Positions 1 to 7,056 of a stretch of 42,274 nt of DNA are shown here, in pieces; positions within the stretch are counted from its first letter, which is position 1, and the number at the start of each line of letters is the position of its first letter. A program made the position numbers and the translations under genes. The stretch is from Candidatus Aenigmatarchaeota archaeon (lineage in GTDB: Archaea > Aenigmatarchaeota > Aenigmatarchaeia > GW2011-AR5), in assembly GCA_016180925.1 (NCBI GenBank), contig JACPAH010000001.1:1-42274 (forward strand), in the 5' to 3' direction. The notes under the pieces are model-generated. The model searched no databases. It was given only the letters and a program-made list of their open reading frames with translations, and was not told the DNA's origin.

Positions 1-1
1 A

Positions 2-106
2 CAAAAAGTTATAGGGAAATATCTTTTGAGAGTGATATATGAAAAAGAAGGAAATGCATATAAGGTTATTACTGCATACTATTCAAAGCCTGAAAGATAT
101 GGGTGA
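2..106 (+). CDS. C-terminal end of a DUF4258-like small protein (5' cut by window)
   Basis: An open frame runs in from the window start and ends with TGA at 104-106, giving 34 visible residues. The segment LRVIYEKEGNAYKVITAY resembles the last beta strands of DUF4258 proteins, RelE-like small folds often encoded just before a DUF2283 protein. The downstream DUF2283 gene begins at GTG 103-105, so the two overlap as GTGA and are probably translationally coupled. A toxin-like role is sometimes proposed for such pairs, but nothing here proves it. The assignment rests on a short tail plus context. Confidence 0.55.
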   Translation, partial: QKVIGKYLLRVIYEKEGNAYKVITAYYSKPERYG

Positions 107-321
107 AACCGATGGAAATTGTATACGATCCTGAAACGGATTCAATGGACATTGAATTCCAGAAAGGCAAATATGAAGTAAGCAAAGAAATAGCCGAGGG
201 CATAATTATTGACTACACCAAAGACGGCAAAATAATTTCAATCGAAATTCTCAATGCCTCGAAAAGGATGCCAAAAGACAGCATAAAAGGTATCTTGGTT
301 AAACTGCCACAAAAAGCATAA
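103..321 (+). CDS. DUF2283 family protein
   Basis: This 72-residue protein has the DUF2283 pattern: an N-terminal YDPETDSMDIEF strand pair, then a segment with EGIIIDYTKDGKIISIEIL, and a short basic tail. The GTG start at 103 overlaps the stop of the upstream DUF4258-like gene. An alternative ATG at 112 would remove three residues. Members are small beta-rich proteins found in archaea and bacteria next to DUF4258 or RelE-like genes, with no firmly established biochemical role. The pairing suggests a toxin/antitoxin-like or accessory module. That is inference from neighbourhood. Confidence 0.8.
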   Translation: MKPMEIVYDPETDSMDIEFQKGKYEVSKEIAEGIIIDYTKDGKIISIEILNASKRMPKDSIKGILVKLPQKA

Positions 322-439
322 ATTCTGCATTCCTTAACTCGTTTGTCCGGGCTCTGCAACTTGGGCAATCCATTTCGTTACTGCATATGCTGCATTTTAC
401 CTTTTCCATGTCTTCTTTGTCATAATCTCTGGCTCTCAT
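299..439 (-). CDS. Possible 46-residue CxxC zinc-binding microprotein
   Basis: A short minus-strand frame (ATG at 439-437, stop at 301-299) encodes 46 residues with CSIC at 16-19 and CPSC at 25-28, a compact zinc-knuckle spacing. It overlaps the 3' end of the DUF2283 gene by about 20 nt. Upstream of its ATG on the minus strand is an AT-rich TAAATATA stretch at roughly promoter distance. Two other tiny CxxC proteins occur nearby (4340-4465 and 6690-6806), which raises its plausibility. No family is recognised and it may still be a chance frame. Confidence 0.35.
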   Translation of the reverse strand: MRARDYDKEDMEKVKCSICSNEMDCPSCRARTNELRNAEFMLFVAV

Positions 440-508
440 ATAATGTCCATTCCTATCTGTATATTTAGCCTGTCAAACTCTTAAGTAATTTTTAACTATC
501 TTATCATC

Positions 509-1696
509 ATGAAGTTCGCGCAGTTCCCCGACTGCCATCTCGGCTCATGGTCGTCCCAGCCCGACATGAGGGAATACCCATTACAGGCTTTTGAGAAGGC
601 CGTCGGCATATGCATAAAGGAGAAGGTCGATTTCATCCTGCAGTGCGGGGACTTCTTCGACACGTCAATACCTGGTATAGATGCTTTGCGGAAGGCGGCG
701 GCAGTCCTGAGAAAATGCAAGGAGGCCGGCATCAGGTTCTACGCGATAAACGGCTCCCACGACTTCTCACCGACGGGGAAGACCATGCTCTCCGTCCTGG
801 AGGATGCAGGACTGCTGATGAACGTCGCCAAAGGCGTCGAGGAAAACGGGAAGTTCAGGCTGTCCTTCACCGAGGACCCTTCCGGAGCCAGGCTCACGGG
901 CATTGTCGGGATGAGGAATGCCCTTGACAGCGAATATTTCCGCAAACTTGACAGGAGCATCGAAAGGGGAAGCGGAATGAAGATATTCGCCTTCCACGCG
1001 GCCATAACGGAATGCAGGCCGGAAGGCATGAAGCTCGAGTCCATGCCCATGTCGCTTCTCCCGAAGGGATTCGACCATTACGCGAGCGGCCACGTGCACA
1101 AGCGCCTCGAGTGGGAGTACGAAGGCAGGAAAGTGATGTATGCCGGCGTCCTGTTCCCGACAAGCTTCGACGAGCTGGAGAACTACGAGAGCGGGTTCTA
1201 TATATTCGAGGACGGCGACATGCGGTGGCTCGACATGAGGCTTTTCGAGACGAAGCTGATAAGAATCGATGCCGATGGCAAGCGCCCGGAAGACATAGAA
1301 CGCGAGGCGAGGGAGAAGCTGGAAGGCAGCAAAGGAAAGTTCGTCCTCCTCAGAGTTGCCGGAACGCTCGAAAGCGGCAAGCCGACAGACATAGATTTTC
1401 ATTCAATAATAAACGAGGCGATAAAAGACGGCGCCATATCCATCAAAATAAACCGCAACGCCCTCACGACGAAGGAGTTCGAGGAGATAAAGATACGCCA
1501 TTCGTCGTCCATAGAGGACATGGAAAGGGAGATAATAAGCGAGCACGAAAGCCAGATAAAAATGGCCGGCATCGAGAACTCCACGGCGGTGAGGGAACTG
1601 ATGAGATGCCTCAAGGCAGAGAAGCAGGAAAACGAAAACGCCTCGCTGTACGAAGAAAGGATAATATCCGAGGCGAAGAAGGTGCTGGAAATATGA
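509..1696 (+). CDS. mre11: Mre11 DNA double-strand break repair nuclease
   Basis: This is a 395-residue metallophosphoesterase. Phosphoesterase motifs appear in order: D8-x-H10 near the N-terminus, GDFFD at 47-51, GSHD at 82-85, an FAFHAAITE motif, and GHVHKR. Mre11 is the Mn-dependent 3'-5' exonuclease and endonuclease of the Mre11-Rad50 complex that processes DNA ends. The usual GNHD is GSHD here, replacing the metal-contacting Asn with Ser. The rad50 ATG overlaps the mre11 stop, so the subunits are co-translated. No herA or nurA is in the window. An AT-rich box about 25 nt before the ATG fits a leaderless promoter. Confidence 0.95.
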   Translation: MKFAQFPDCHLGSWSSQPDMREYPLQAFEKAVGICIKEKVDFILQCGDFFDTSIPGIDALRKAAAVLRKCKEAGIRFYAINGSHDFSPTGKTMLSVLEDAGLLMNVAKGVEENGKFRLSFTEDPSGARLTGIVGMRNALDSEYFRKLDRSIERGSGMKIFAFHAAITECRPEGMKLESMPMSLLPKGFDHYASGHVHKRLEWEYEGRKVMYAGVLFPTSFDELENYESGFYIFEDGDMRWLDMRLFETKLIRIDADGKRPEDIEREAREKLEGSKGKFVLLRVAGTLESGKPTDIDFHSIINEAIKDGAISIKINRNALTTKEFEEIKIRHSSSIEDMEREIISEHESQIKMAGIENSTAVRELMRCLKAEKQENENASLYEERIISEAKKVLEI

Positions 1697-3660
1697 TGCT
1701 GAAATCCGTCAGCCTCCGCAACATAAGGAGCTACACGGACGAAAAGATAGATTTTCCCGAGAAGGCGACCCTTCTCTCGGGGGACATAGGCTCCGGCAAG
1801 TCCACCATACTGATGGCTGTCGACTTCGCCCTCTTCGGCCTGAAGAAGGGGGAACTGCAGGGCTCGGAGATGCTAAGGCACGGCGCGGACGACGGGTTCG
1901 TCGAACTCGAGTTCGAGTCGGGCGGGAAGACCATATCCGTGAAAAGAACCCTGAAGAGGGGGAAGAGCGTGACGCAGAACTCAGGCTCCATAACAGAAAA
2001 CGGCAAGGAGACTCAGATGAGCCCCACCGAACTGAAAGCCGCCATAATGGGGATGCTCGGGTATTCGCAGCCCGGCATATTCAGGTATACCGTCTACACC
2101 CCGCAGGAAGAGATGAAGTCCATACTCCTGAAGCCCGAGACCAGGCTTGAGATACTGAGAAACGTCTTCGACGCCGAAAAATATTCCAGGATAAAAGGCA
2201 ACTCGAAGAGCCTGCTGTCCGAGATGCGCGCCATGAAAAGGGAAGCCGACGCCTTCTCGAAGGACATAAACGAGAAGAAGAAATTCGCGGAGGAGCAGAG
2301 AAATCTCATGATATCTCTGGACGGCGAGCTGCTTTCGGTAGAGTCGTCCCTCGGCTCAGTGAACGCGAAGCACGGCGAGCTGAAAAGAGCCATAGCTGCG
2401 ATGAAGTCGGATTACGAGAAAAACGTCAGGCTGCGAGGCGAGGCCGAGAAGAAGGAGCTTGAGATGAAGAACGCCAAAACAAGGGTAGAAAAAGCCGTGA
2501 GGGACATAGCTGAGATACGGAAAAGGGTCGAGGAAAGCTCGGCAGCGCTCGAAGGATACCGGCAAACTGATATAGAATCCCTAGAAAAGGCTGCAAGCGA
2601 GACGGACGCGGAAAAGGGGAGGCTGATTTCCAGGAAGGCTGTCATCTCAAGGGAGACCGACAACCTCTCCGCCATACTTGAAAGAAAGTTCTGCAACGTC
2701 TGCGGGCAGGAGGTCGCCAGCCCGGAAGGCTTCAGGAAAAAGATAGACGCCATGGCAGACGAGATGAAGTCCATTGAAAGCCGGATGAAAGGGTTCTCCG
2801 AGCAGCTCTCCATGCTGAGGGAAACAATAGCCAGGGCCCACAGGATGGAGAGCATCATCAAGAGCCATGATACGGACAAGAACTGGCTCGAGCGCCTGGA
2901 GAAGGAAAAAAGCGAGGCCGGGGGTATTATTCTGTCGCTTGAAATGGATATAGAGGCTTTGAAGCCGGCCGCCGCGGAAGCCGAAACAGCCGAGAAGAAG
3001 ATACTGCTGGCCGAGAACGAGCTCTATCTGGTGCAGGACGAAAAGCTGAAGCTGGAGAAGTCAAAGGCCAGGAAGGAGCAGGAAAGGAACGACATCACGG
3101 CGTCTGTAAGGAGAGTGGAGGAGGAAATAATGCTGAAGACCGAGGCGAAGAAGAGGTCACTGAGGCTCTCCGAAAGAGGGCAGTGGCTCGAATCCTACTT
3201 CCTTCCTCTGGTGGACACGATAGAGAAAAACGTCATGGCCAACATACAGCTCGAGTTTGACAGGTTCTTCCAGCAGTGGTTCGGCGTCATAATGGGAGAC
3301 CAGCTTTCCGTCAGGGTGGACGACAAGTTCACGCCGATAATAGAGCAGAACGGATACGAGACCGACTACGGCAACCTTTCCGGAGGCGAGAAGACGTCGG
3401 TGGCGCTTGCATACAGGCTCGCCCTCAACAAGACGATAAACACGCTCTCGGACGAGATAAAGACGAAGGAAATAATAATACTCGACGAGCCCACGGACGG
3501 CTTCAGCACAGAGCAGCTCGACAGGATAAGGGACGTGATAAACCAGCTCAGCCTCAGGCAGATAATAATAGTATCCCACGAGCCGAAAATAGACACATTC
3601 GTGGACAGCGTCATAAGGGTCTACAAGGAGAACCACGTGTCGAGAATATCTTACAGCTAG
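1693..3660 (+). CDS. rad50: Rad50 ATPase with shortened coiled coil and zinc hook
   Basis: Starting at ATG 1693 (ATGA overlap with mre11) the protein has 655 residues. The Walker A motif GDIGSGKST is at 30-38, long charged coiled coils flank a zinc hook CNVC at about 334-337, the ABC signature LSGGEK is near 562, and Walker B IIILDEPTDG is near 594. Rad50 dimerises through its ATPase heads and, by Zn coordination, at the hook. It works with Mre11 at DNA ends. Archaeal Rad50 proteins are commonly 850-1000 residues, so the coiled coil here is markedly short. Both catalytic halves are intact. Confidence 0.95.
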   Translation: MMLKSVSLRNIRSYTDEKIDFPEKATLLSGDIGSGKSTILMAVDFALFGLKKGELQGSEMLRHGADDGFVELEFESGGKTISVKRTLKRGKSVTQNSGSITENGKETQMSPTELKAAIMGMLGYSQPGIFRYTVYTPQEEMKSILLKPETRLEILRNVFDAEKYSRIKGNSKSLLSEMRAMKREADAFSKDINEKKKFAEEQRNLMISLDGELLSVESSLGSVNAKHGELKRAIAAMKSDYEKNVRLRGEAEKKELEMKNAKTRVEKAVRDIAEIRKRVEESSAALEGYRQTDIESLEKAASETDAEKGRLISRKAVISRETDNLSAILERKFCNVCGQEVASPEGFRKKIDAMADEMKSIESRMKGFSEQLSMLRETIARAHRMESIIKSHDTDKNWLERLEKEKSEAGGIILSLEMDIEALKPAAAEAETAEKKILLAENELYLVQDEKLKLEKSKARKEQERNDITASVRRVEEEIMLKTEAKKRSLRLSERGQWLESYFLPLVDTIEKNVMANIQLEFDRFFQQWFGVIMGDQLSVRVDDKFTPIIEQNGYETDYGNLSGGEKTSVALAYRLALNKTINTLSDEIKTKEIIILDEPTDGFSTEQLDRIRDVINQLSLRQIIIVSHEPKIDTFVDSVIRVYKENHVSRISYS

Positions 3661-4298
3661 CGCCGGACTGCCTGCCTCACGGCGCCCTCTATCTCACTCA
3701 CGGTGTCAAAATCATTCGCTATGACAGGGATATATTCATAGCCCGAAAACGCTCGCGACCTTCTTTCGGCCTCCTCCACGGCAGGCACGACATCCAATAT
3801 TTTCCTGCCGATTATAGCATCGACCTGAAGGAACTCTCCGTCGCGCGCCTTCACGTACTTCTTCCACCTGAACGGCTCCCTCATGCTGTCAAGAGAATGG
3901 TAAAGCGCGTCCTCGCCGTCCTCTTCTGTGACACCTCTCGGATAATGCCTTGCAGTCATTTCCTCATACGGAACCGCCGGCCTGTGATGCACGGGCTGGT
4001 AACCCACATATCCTCTGACGACCGGTGCAGGGTAAAATACGGGCTGCGGCATTACTTCGTAGCTGCTGAAGTCGATGTGCAAATTTCCTGTGCTTAAATA
4101 CCCGCCAAAATAATTTCCGCCAACCGGAATTCCACGGTGCAGGACAACCATCGGGCCCGCATAGCCGAAAGGTATGTAGCTTCTGTGGAGCCATCGGTCA
4201 TGAATTCTAACACGGCATCCAAATTGCGCGTCCGCTTCCTCTCCGGAGAGCGCAAGTACTGCGGCGCCTATGCCGGCCATTGTCGAGAGCCTTCCCAT
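3657..4298 (-). CDS. Hypothetical protein with N-terminal hydrophobic segment
   Basis: From ATG 4298 the protein has 213 residues. The start MGRLSTMAGIGAAVLALSG resembles a short signal sequence or membrane anchor, followed by an ADAQ-like possible cleavage region. The middle is rich in Tyr, Pro, Gly and Val (roughly residues 35-110), and the C-terminal half is an ordinary charged domain containing FRWKKYVKARDGEFLQVD. The start was chosen over an upstream TTG because a TATA-like TTCTTAAG lies about 25 nt before this ATG. The 3' end overlaps the rad50 stop convergently. No family recognised. It may be a secreted or membrane-attached protein. Confidence 0.65.
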   Translation of the reverse strand: MGRLSTMAGIGAAVLALSGEEADAQFGCRVRIHDRWLHRSYIPFGYAGPMVVLHRGIPVGGNYFGGYLSTGNLHIDFSSYEVMPQPVFYPAPVVRGYVGYQPVHHRPAVPYEEMTARHYPRGVTEEDGEDALYHSLDSMREPFRWKKYVKARDGEFLQVDAIIGRKILDVVPAVEEAERRSRAFSGYEYIPVIANDFDTVSEIEGAVRQAVRR

Positions 4299-4339
4299 AG
4301 GAACAAGACGCTGCAAATCTTCTTAAGAATAGCGCGAAA

Positions 4340-4465
4340 CTACTTTTTCGGCGAATTCATCTTCTGCTTGCACGCAAAACATATGACGCCCTTCGCCCTG
4401 TCGACAAGCCTTATCTTCTTGCACTGGGAGCACCGGGAAATCGACAGTTTCATCACTATAATCAT
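4340..4465 (-). CDS. 41-residue zinc-ribbon microprotein
   Basis: A minus-strand frame starts at ATG 4465 (alternative ATG 4453) and stops at TAG 4342-4340. The peptide carries CSQC near residues 12-15 and CFAC... CxxC near 29-32, with lysines around each knuckle: a minimal zinc ribbon. A TATA-like CTTTATAT lies just upstream on the minus strand, in keeping with leaderless expression. Single zinc-ribbon proteins of 40-60 residues are common in archaea and usually unassigned. It sits between two unrelated minus-strand genes. The function could be nucleic-acid or protein binding, which the sequence does not decide. Confidence 0.6.
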   Translation of the reverse strand: MIIVMKLSISRCSQCKKIRLVDRAKGVICFACKQKMNSPKK

Positions 4466-4519
4466 TGCACCCGTCTTGATATAAAGTTATAAATCTGCAG
4501 ATTTCCGGCGGTTTTAAAT

Positions 4520-4643
4520 GGTGGTGGAAATCTGAGATGTTCAGCGGCCGGGTGTACTTCAATGCACAAAGACGAGAGGTCTTTGGCATCTCAAAGAGCT
4601 TTGCTCTTTGCAGACAAGTCACCGCCTTCAGGCGGTGGTCGCT
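4520..4643 (+). repeat. Structured intergenic element, copy 1 of the GGCGGT-hairpin pair
   Basis: The stretch holds an outer stem (TCAGCGGC near 4532 with GTCGCTGA near 4631) enclosing three hairpins: AAAGAC/GTCTTT, CTCAAAGAGC/GCTCTTTG (4591-4610) and ACCGCC-TTCA-GGCGGT. The order TCTGAGAYG, outer stem, GGSTGTACTTCA, ACCGCC hairpin, outer stem recurs on the opposite strand at 9661-9730. There the outer stem differs by paired changes (TCAATGAC/GTCATTGA). This copy has about 50 nt extra inside. Such ends resemble palindromic ends of IS200/IS605-type elements, but no transposase is present, so that link is only a guess. Confidence 0.6.
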
Positions 4644-4648
4644 GACAG

Positions 4649-4954
4649 TCACCCGATTTTTCTTACTTCCTTCCGTTCCTCATGCGATTTCAGTATCTGC
4701 TCCGACTTCCTGATTCCGGAGCCGACGAACTTCAGGGTCCTTCCGCGCTCAAGGCGGGAAAGGTTCTGTTCCTCAAGTATGACCAGATTGGGCTCGACCT
4801 GGTCGAGTATGGAGAATATGGAATTCCTCTTCTCGTAGTCCCTAATCTTGTTGGCTTTCTCCCTGACCCTGTCGTATTTTTTCCTGAGCTTGTATATCTT
4901 GTGGCGCCTGCTTACAAGAAACAACAAAGGGCCGGTTATCCTTCCCAGAACCAT
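4649..4954 (-). CDS. Hypothetical small coiled-coil protein
   Basis: This 101-residue protein starts with a hydrophobic segment (MVLGRITGPLLFLVSRR), followed by a strongly charged helical region rich in Lys, Arg and Glu from about residue 18 to the end. That fits a membrane-anchored or peripheral coiled coil. The ATG at 4954 lies about 22-28 nt below a TATA-like TTTATATC (4976-4983), which sits in the loop of a perfect hairpin. No family is recognised. Codon use and the absence of internal stops support a real gene. Confidence 0.6.
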   Translation of the reverse strand: MVLGRITGPLLFLVSRRHKIYKLRKKYDRVREKANKIRDYEKRNSIFSILDQVEPNLVILEEQNLSRLERGRTLKFVGSGIRKSEQILKSHEERKEVRKIG

Positions 4955-4962
4955 ATGTAATT

Positions 4963-5000
4963 ATGAGCAAAGATGTTTATATCTCCTGCATCTTTGTCAT
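4963..5000. promoter_or_regulatory. Hairpin with a TATA-like box in its loop
   Basis: ATGAGCAAAGATG pairs imperfectly with TGCATCTTTGTCAT, and the loop contains TTTATATC. On the minus strand this box is at the right distance from ATG 4954 to serve as its promoter. A cruciform or bound protein at the hairpin would directly affect promoter access. That is inference. Confidence 0.45.
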
Positions 5001-5011
5001 TATGTAAAAGC

Positions 5012-5177
5012 CTCTGGCTTTTAACATCTCAAAGGAATTTCATTCCTTTGCAGACTCAGAAGCCTCTCTTCATATTTATCCCACAACTCTGTAGAAGCAT
5101 CTTTAGATGTTTCTGAGATGTCAAAAACCAAAGGTTTTTGCACATTCGGTTGTGGGTTTTATAGAGGCTTCTGCAGA
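5012..5177 (+). repeat. Cluster of nested intergenic hairpins (CTCA...TGCAGA modules)
   Basis: This 262-nt gap (4955-5216) holds several inverted repeats: AAAGCC/GGCTTT (about 5007-5022), CTCAAAGGAA/TTCCTTTG (5029-5050), and a large outer stem CAGAAGCCTCT (from 5057) with AGAGGCTTCTG (to 5173). The outer stem encloses CCCACAAC/GTTGTGGG, AGCATC/GATGTT and CAAAAACC/GGTTTTTG. Both main modules start with CTCA and end TGCAGA. The last ends 40 nt before the rnhC ATG, just upstream of its TTTAATATAAA promoter-like box. The elements are candidate insulator/terminator DNA, small RNA, or MITE-like remnants. Confidence 0.65.
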
Positions 5178-5216
5178 TGATGTCAGGTTTAATATAAACC
5201 CTTTACAATTATCGTC

Positions 5217-5840
5217 ATGGGAAGGATAGGAATAGACGAGTCGGGGAAGGGCGACTATTTCGGATACCTGGTGGTGGCGGGAGCCTATTCCGACGAGAAA
5301 ACGGACGCAAAGCTGAAGGAAATGCGGATAAGGGATTCAAAAACAGTGAGCGACCCGGCATGCCTGAGGCTCGCGACCGGAATAAAAAAAATATGCGTCC
5401 ACGACGTCCTGAAGATATCGCCGGAGAAATACAACAAGCTTTACGGGAAATTCGGCAACCTCAACAGGCTCCTCGCATGGGGGCACGCGAAAGTCATAGA
5501 CAACATGACAAAGAAGGTGAAGTGCACGAAAGTCCTCTCCGACAAGTTCTCCGAGGAAAACCTCATAGAAGGCTACCTCGACCAGATGAAGAAAAAGAAC
5601 CCCGCCATGGAGAAGGTAAGGCTCGAAAGAAAGGTCCGCGCGGAGAGCGACATGGCCGTCGCGGCCGCGTCAATCCTGGCAAGGGCCGAATACCTCAGGA
5701 CGCTGCGCGCCCTGTCGATGGAGATTGGATACAGCCTCCCGAAAGGCGCGACACATGTCAGGCAAGCAAAGGAGGATGTCGCCAAGATGCACGGCGAAGA
5801 CGCATTGCAGCACGTCGCAAAGCTGCACTTCAATGTGTAA
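5217..5840 (+). CDS. rnhC: Ribonuclease HIII-like, catalytic domain only
   Basis: The 207-residue protein begins with the RNase HIII hallmark GIDESGKGDYFG (residues 5-16), which includes D7 and E8. It also has LSDKF with D109 and an AESDMAVAAASILAR block with E143. These match the four acidic catalytic residues of type 2 RNases H that cleave RNA in RNA-DNA hybrids. HIII proteins usually have about 300 residues with an N-terminal TBP-like substrate-binding domain. That domain is absent because the catalytic core begins at residue 1. The DESGKG signature favours HIII over HII (DEAGRG). A palindromic GGTTTAATATAAACC at 5189-5203 is the likely promoter. Confidence 0.88.
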   Translation: MGRIGIDESGKGDYFGYLVVAGAYSDEKTDAKLKEMRIRDSKTVSDPACLRLATGIKKICVHDVLKISPEKYNKLYGKFGNLNRLLAWGHAKVIDNMTKKVKCTKVLSDKFSEENLIEGYLDQMKKKNPAMEKVRLERKVRAESDMAVAAASILARAEYLRTLRALSMEIGYSLPKGATHVRQAKEDVAKMHGEDALQHVAKLHFNV

Positions 5841-5951
5841 ATGTATGAAAACCGCAGGTTTTTGACATGCCAAATATCAAAGCTCTTTGCACAAATCGGT
5901 GGGAAAAGCCAGGGAACGCGGATATTTATACATTCTTAAGAATCCGGAATT

Positions 5952-6689
5952 ATGGGAGAAATAAAAGTTCTCATGGACCCGGAGCGGAGGGAAAAGTATG
6001 TTTCTGAGCTTTTCGAACTAGAGGGATGGCAAAGCGTGACAGAGGACGCCAATGCTGCATACTGCCCGATATCCCTTACCTCAACCCCGAAAAAACTGAA
6101 GCCCTACTTGAAGGGGCGGCAGGAAATGTTGAAAAATGTCCTGAGAAGGTCCGGAATCACCTCATATGATCCCAGCGACTCAAGGGCGTACAGTCCGGAC
6201 TTCGACGGAGACGCCAATCCGGGTGATGTCTATAATTTTGACTCCAGAAAGGTAGCGGAAGCCAGATACTTCACCGGGCACCTGATTATACCCACGATGG
6301 GCGTCGGCACCGAGATGGAAAAGGCCAGAACACTGAACAAGATAGCTGTTGCCCTGGTGGATGACGGAATAAGGATAAGCCGCATGCTGCCGAGCAGGGT
6401 GATTTATCTGAAATACAGCGATTTTGGCGAAGAAATGTACAGGTTTGTTCCAGTTTTTGACATGCTGAGAAGGTTTGAGCCCGGAATGGGGCTTAATGAC
6501 GGGAAACCGGTTCTTCTTGGCTTTGAAAGGGACTCCGGAAGGGTGGTGGACCTCGGGGAAGAGGTCTTTGAGGAATTTCCGGAACTGACATTCAGCTACA
6601 GGAAGGGAACGCCGCTGATGGAACTGGAATGCACGAACATGGAGCTCATACGCGGAAGCCTTACAGCAAGAGTGCTGCACCCGGACTGA
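5952..6689 (+). CDS. Conserved-looking hypothetical protein
   Basis: This soluble 245-residue protein has no signal peptide or membrane helix. A central block, HLIIPTMGVGTEMEKARTLN at about 113-132, followed by a VALVDDGIRISRM strand, is faintly like nucleotide-binding Rossmann-type proteins such as nucleoside 2-deoxyribosyltransferases (a Glu in a helix after a Gly-rich turn). The match is too weak to name. A TTTATACATTCTTAAG promoter-like stretch lies about 25 nt before the ATG. The gene ends convergently against a tiny zinc-ribbon gene whose stop directly abuts it. Confidence 0.6.
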   Translation: MGEIKVLMDPERREKYVSELFELEGWQSVTEDANAAYCPISLTSTPKKLKPYLKGRQEMLKNVLRRSGITSYDPSDSRAYSPDFDGDANPGDVYNFDSRKVAEARYFTGHLIIPTMGVGTEMEKARTLNKIAVALVDDGIRISRMLPSRVIYLKYSDFGEEMYRFVPVFDMLRRFEPGMGLNDGKPVLLGFERDSGRVVDLGEEVFEEFPELTFSYRKGTPLMELECTNMELIRGSLTARVLHPD

Positions 6690-6806
6690 TTATTTCCTCA
6701 TCTTGTCCTTGCAGACGTTGCATATGCTGCCGGCATTTGATTTCTCGAGCGCCCCTTCGCATATGATGCATTTTCCAGAAGAAGCCTTTTCTCTCAGGAC
6801 TGCCAT
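6690..6806 (-). CDS. 38-residue zinc-ribbon microprotein
   Basis: The minus-strand frame from ATG 6806 to TAA 6692-6690 encodes 38 residues with CIIC at 13-16 and CNVC at 29-32, a classic two-knuckle zinc ribbon with a basic tail (KDKMRK). The minus strand upstream of the ATG is AT-rich (AATTTATTAAGG region). Its stop abuts the convergent gene exactly, typical of compact archaeal genomes. The exact role is unknown. Similar single-ribbon peptides are scattered through archaeal genomes. Confidence 0.6.
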   Translation of the reverse strand: MAVLREKASSGKCIICEGALEKSNAGSICNVCKDKMRK

Positions 6807-6932
6807 GTTATCACTGCATTAATTTGCACGGAAAATTTATTAAGGCAAGGAGCCAATTACACGGGAATTACACCGTAACCCAGACTAACCTGTTGAATGG
6901 TTTTAAGTAAATTGCATACAGAATAAAGCCAT

Positions 6933-7028
6933 TATAGTGCTCAAAGAAAAGATTTGAGTATTACTTTTCTTTGGCACTATATGTGAAGCCACAAAAACAT
7001 ATCGGGATTCTTTTGTGGGTTCACTATA
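6933..7028 (+). repeat. 96-nt twin-hairpin element, copy E1
   Basis: Two adjacent hairpins make up the element. The first pairs TATAGTGC-TCAAAGAAAAG with CTTTTCTTTG-GCACTATA around the loop ATTTGAGTATTA. The second pairs TGTGAAGCCACAAAA with TTTTGTGGGTTCACTATA around CATATCGGGATTC. The reverse complement of 31777-31872 matches it at 91 of 96 positions. A third copy of the same length (26926-27021) keeps the fold but changes stem bases in pairs. The rest of the 309-nt gap 6807-7115 shows only a small hairpin at 7036-7056 and AT-rich DNA. Confidence 0.85.
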
Positions 7029-7035
7029 ACATCCC

Positions 7036-7056
7036 AGAATGAACATCGTTCATTCT
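7036..7056. repeat. Perfect short inverted repeat upstream of sepF
   Basis: AGAATGAAC-ATC-GTTCATTCT is a perfect 9-bp palindrome. It lies just before an AGATTTAAATCT palindromic AT box (around 7059-7070) that could be the TATA region of sepF. It may be an operator or part of the adjacent twin-hairpin element. Confidence 0.5.

Noticed and set aside
767-1402. Long minus-strand frames under mre11, rad50, pepA and the csa1-like gene
   Set aside because: They mirror strongly coding plus-strand genes, have skewed composition and no recognisable domains.
1012-1692. Long upstream open extension of the rad50 frame inside mre11
   Set aside because: It overlaps the well-conserved mre11 in another frame, is Arg/His-rich in the manner of shadow frames, and Rad50 homology starts only at 1693.
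4963-5177. CRISPR array
   Set aside because: Hairpins repeat in structure but not in sequence, and there are no regular repeats and spacers. No array was seen anywhere, despite the Csa1-like gene.
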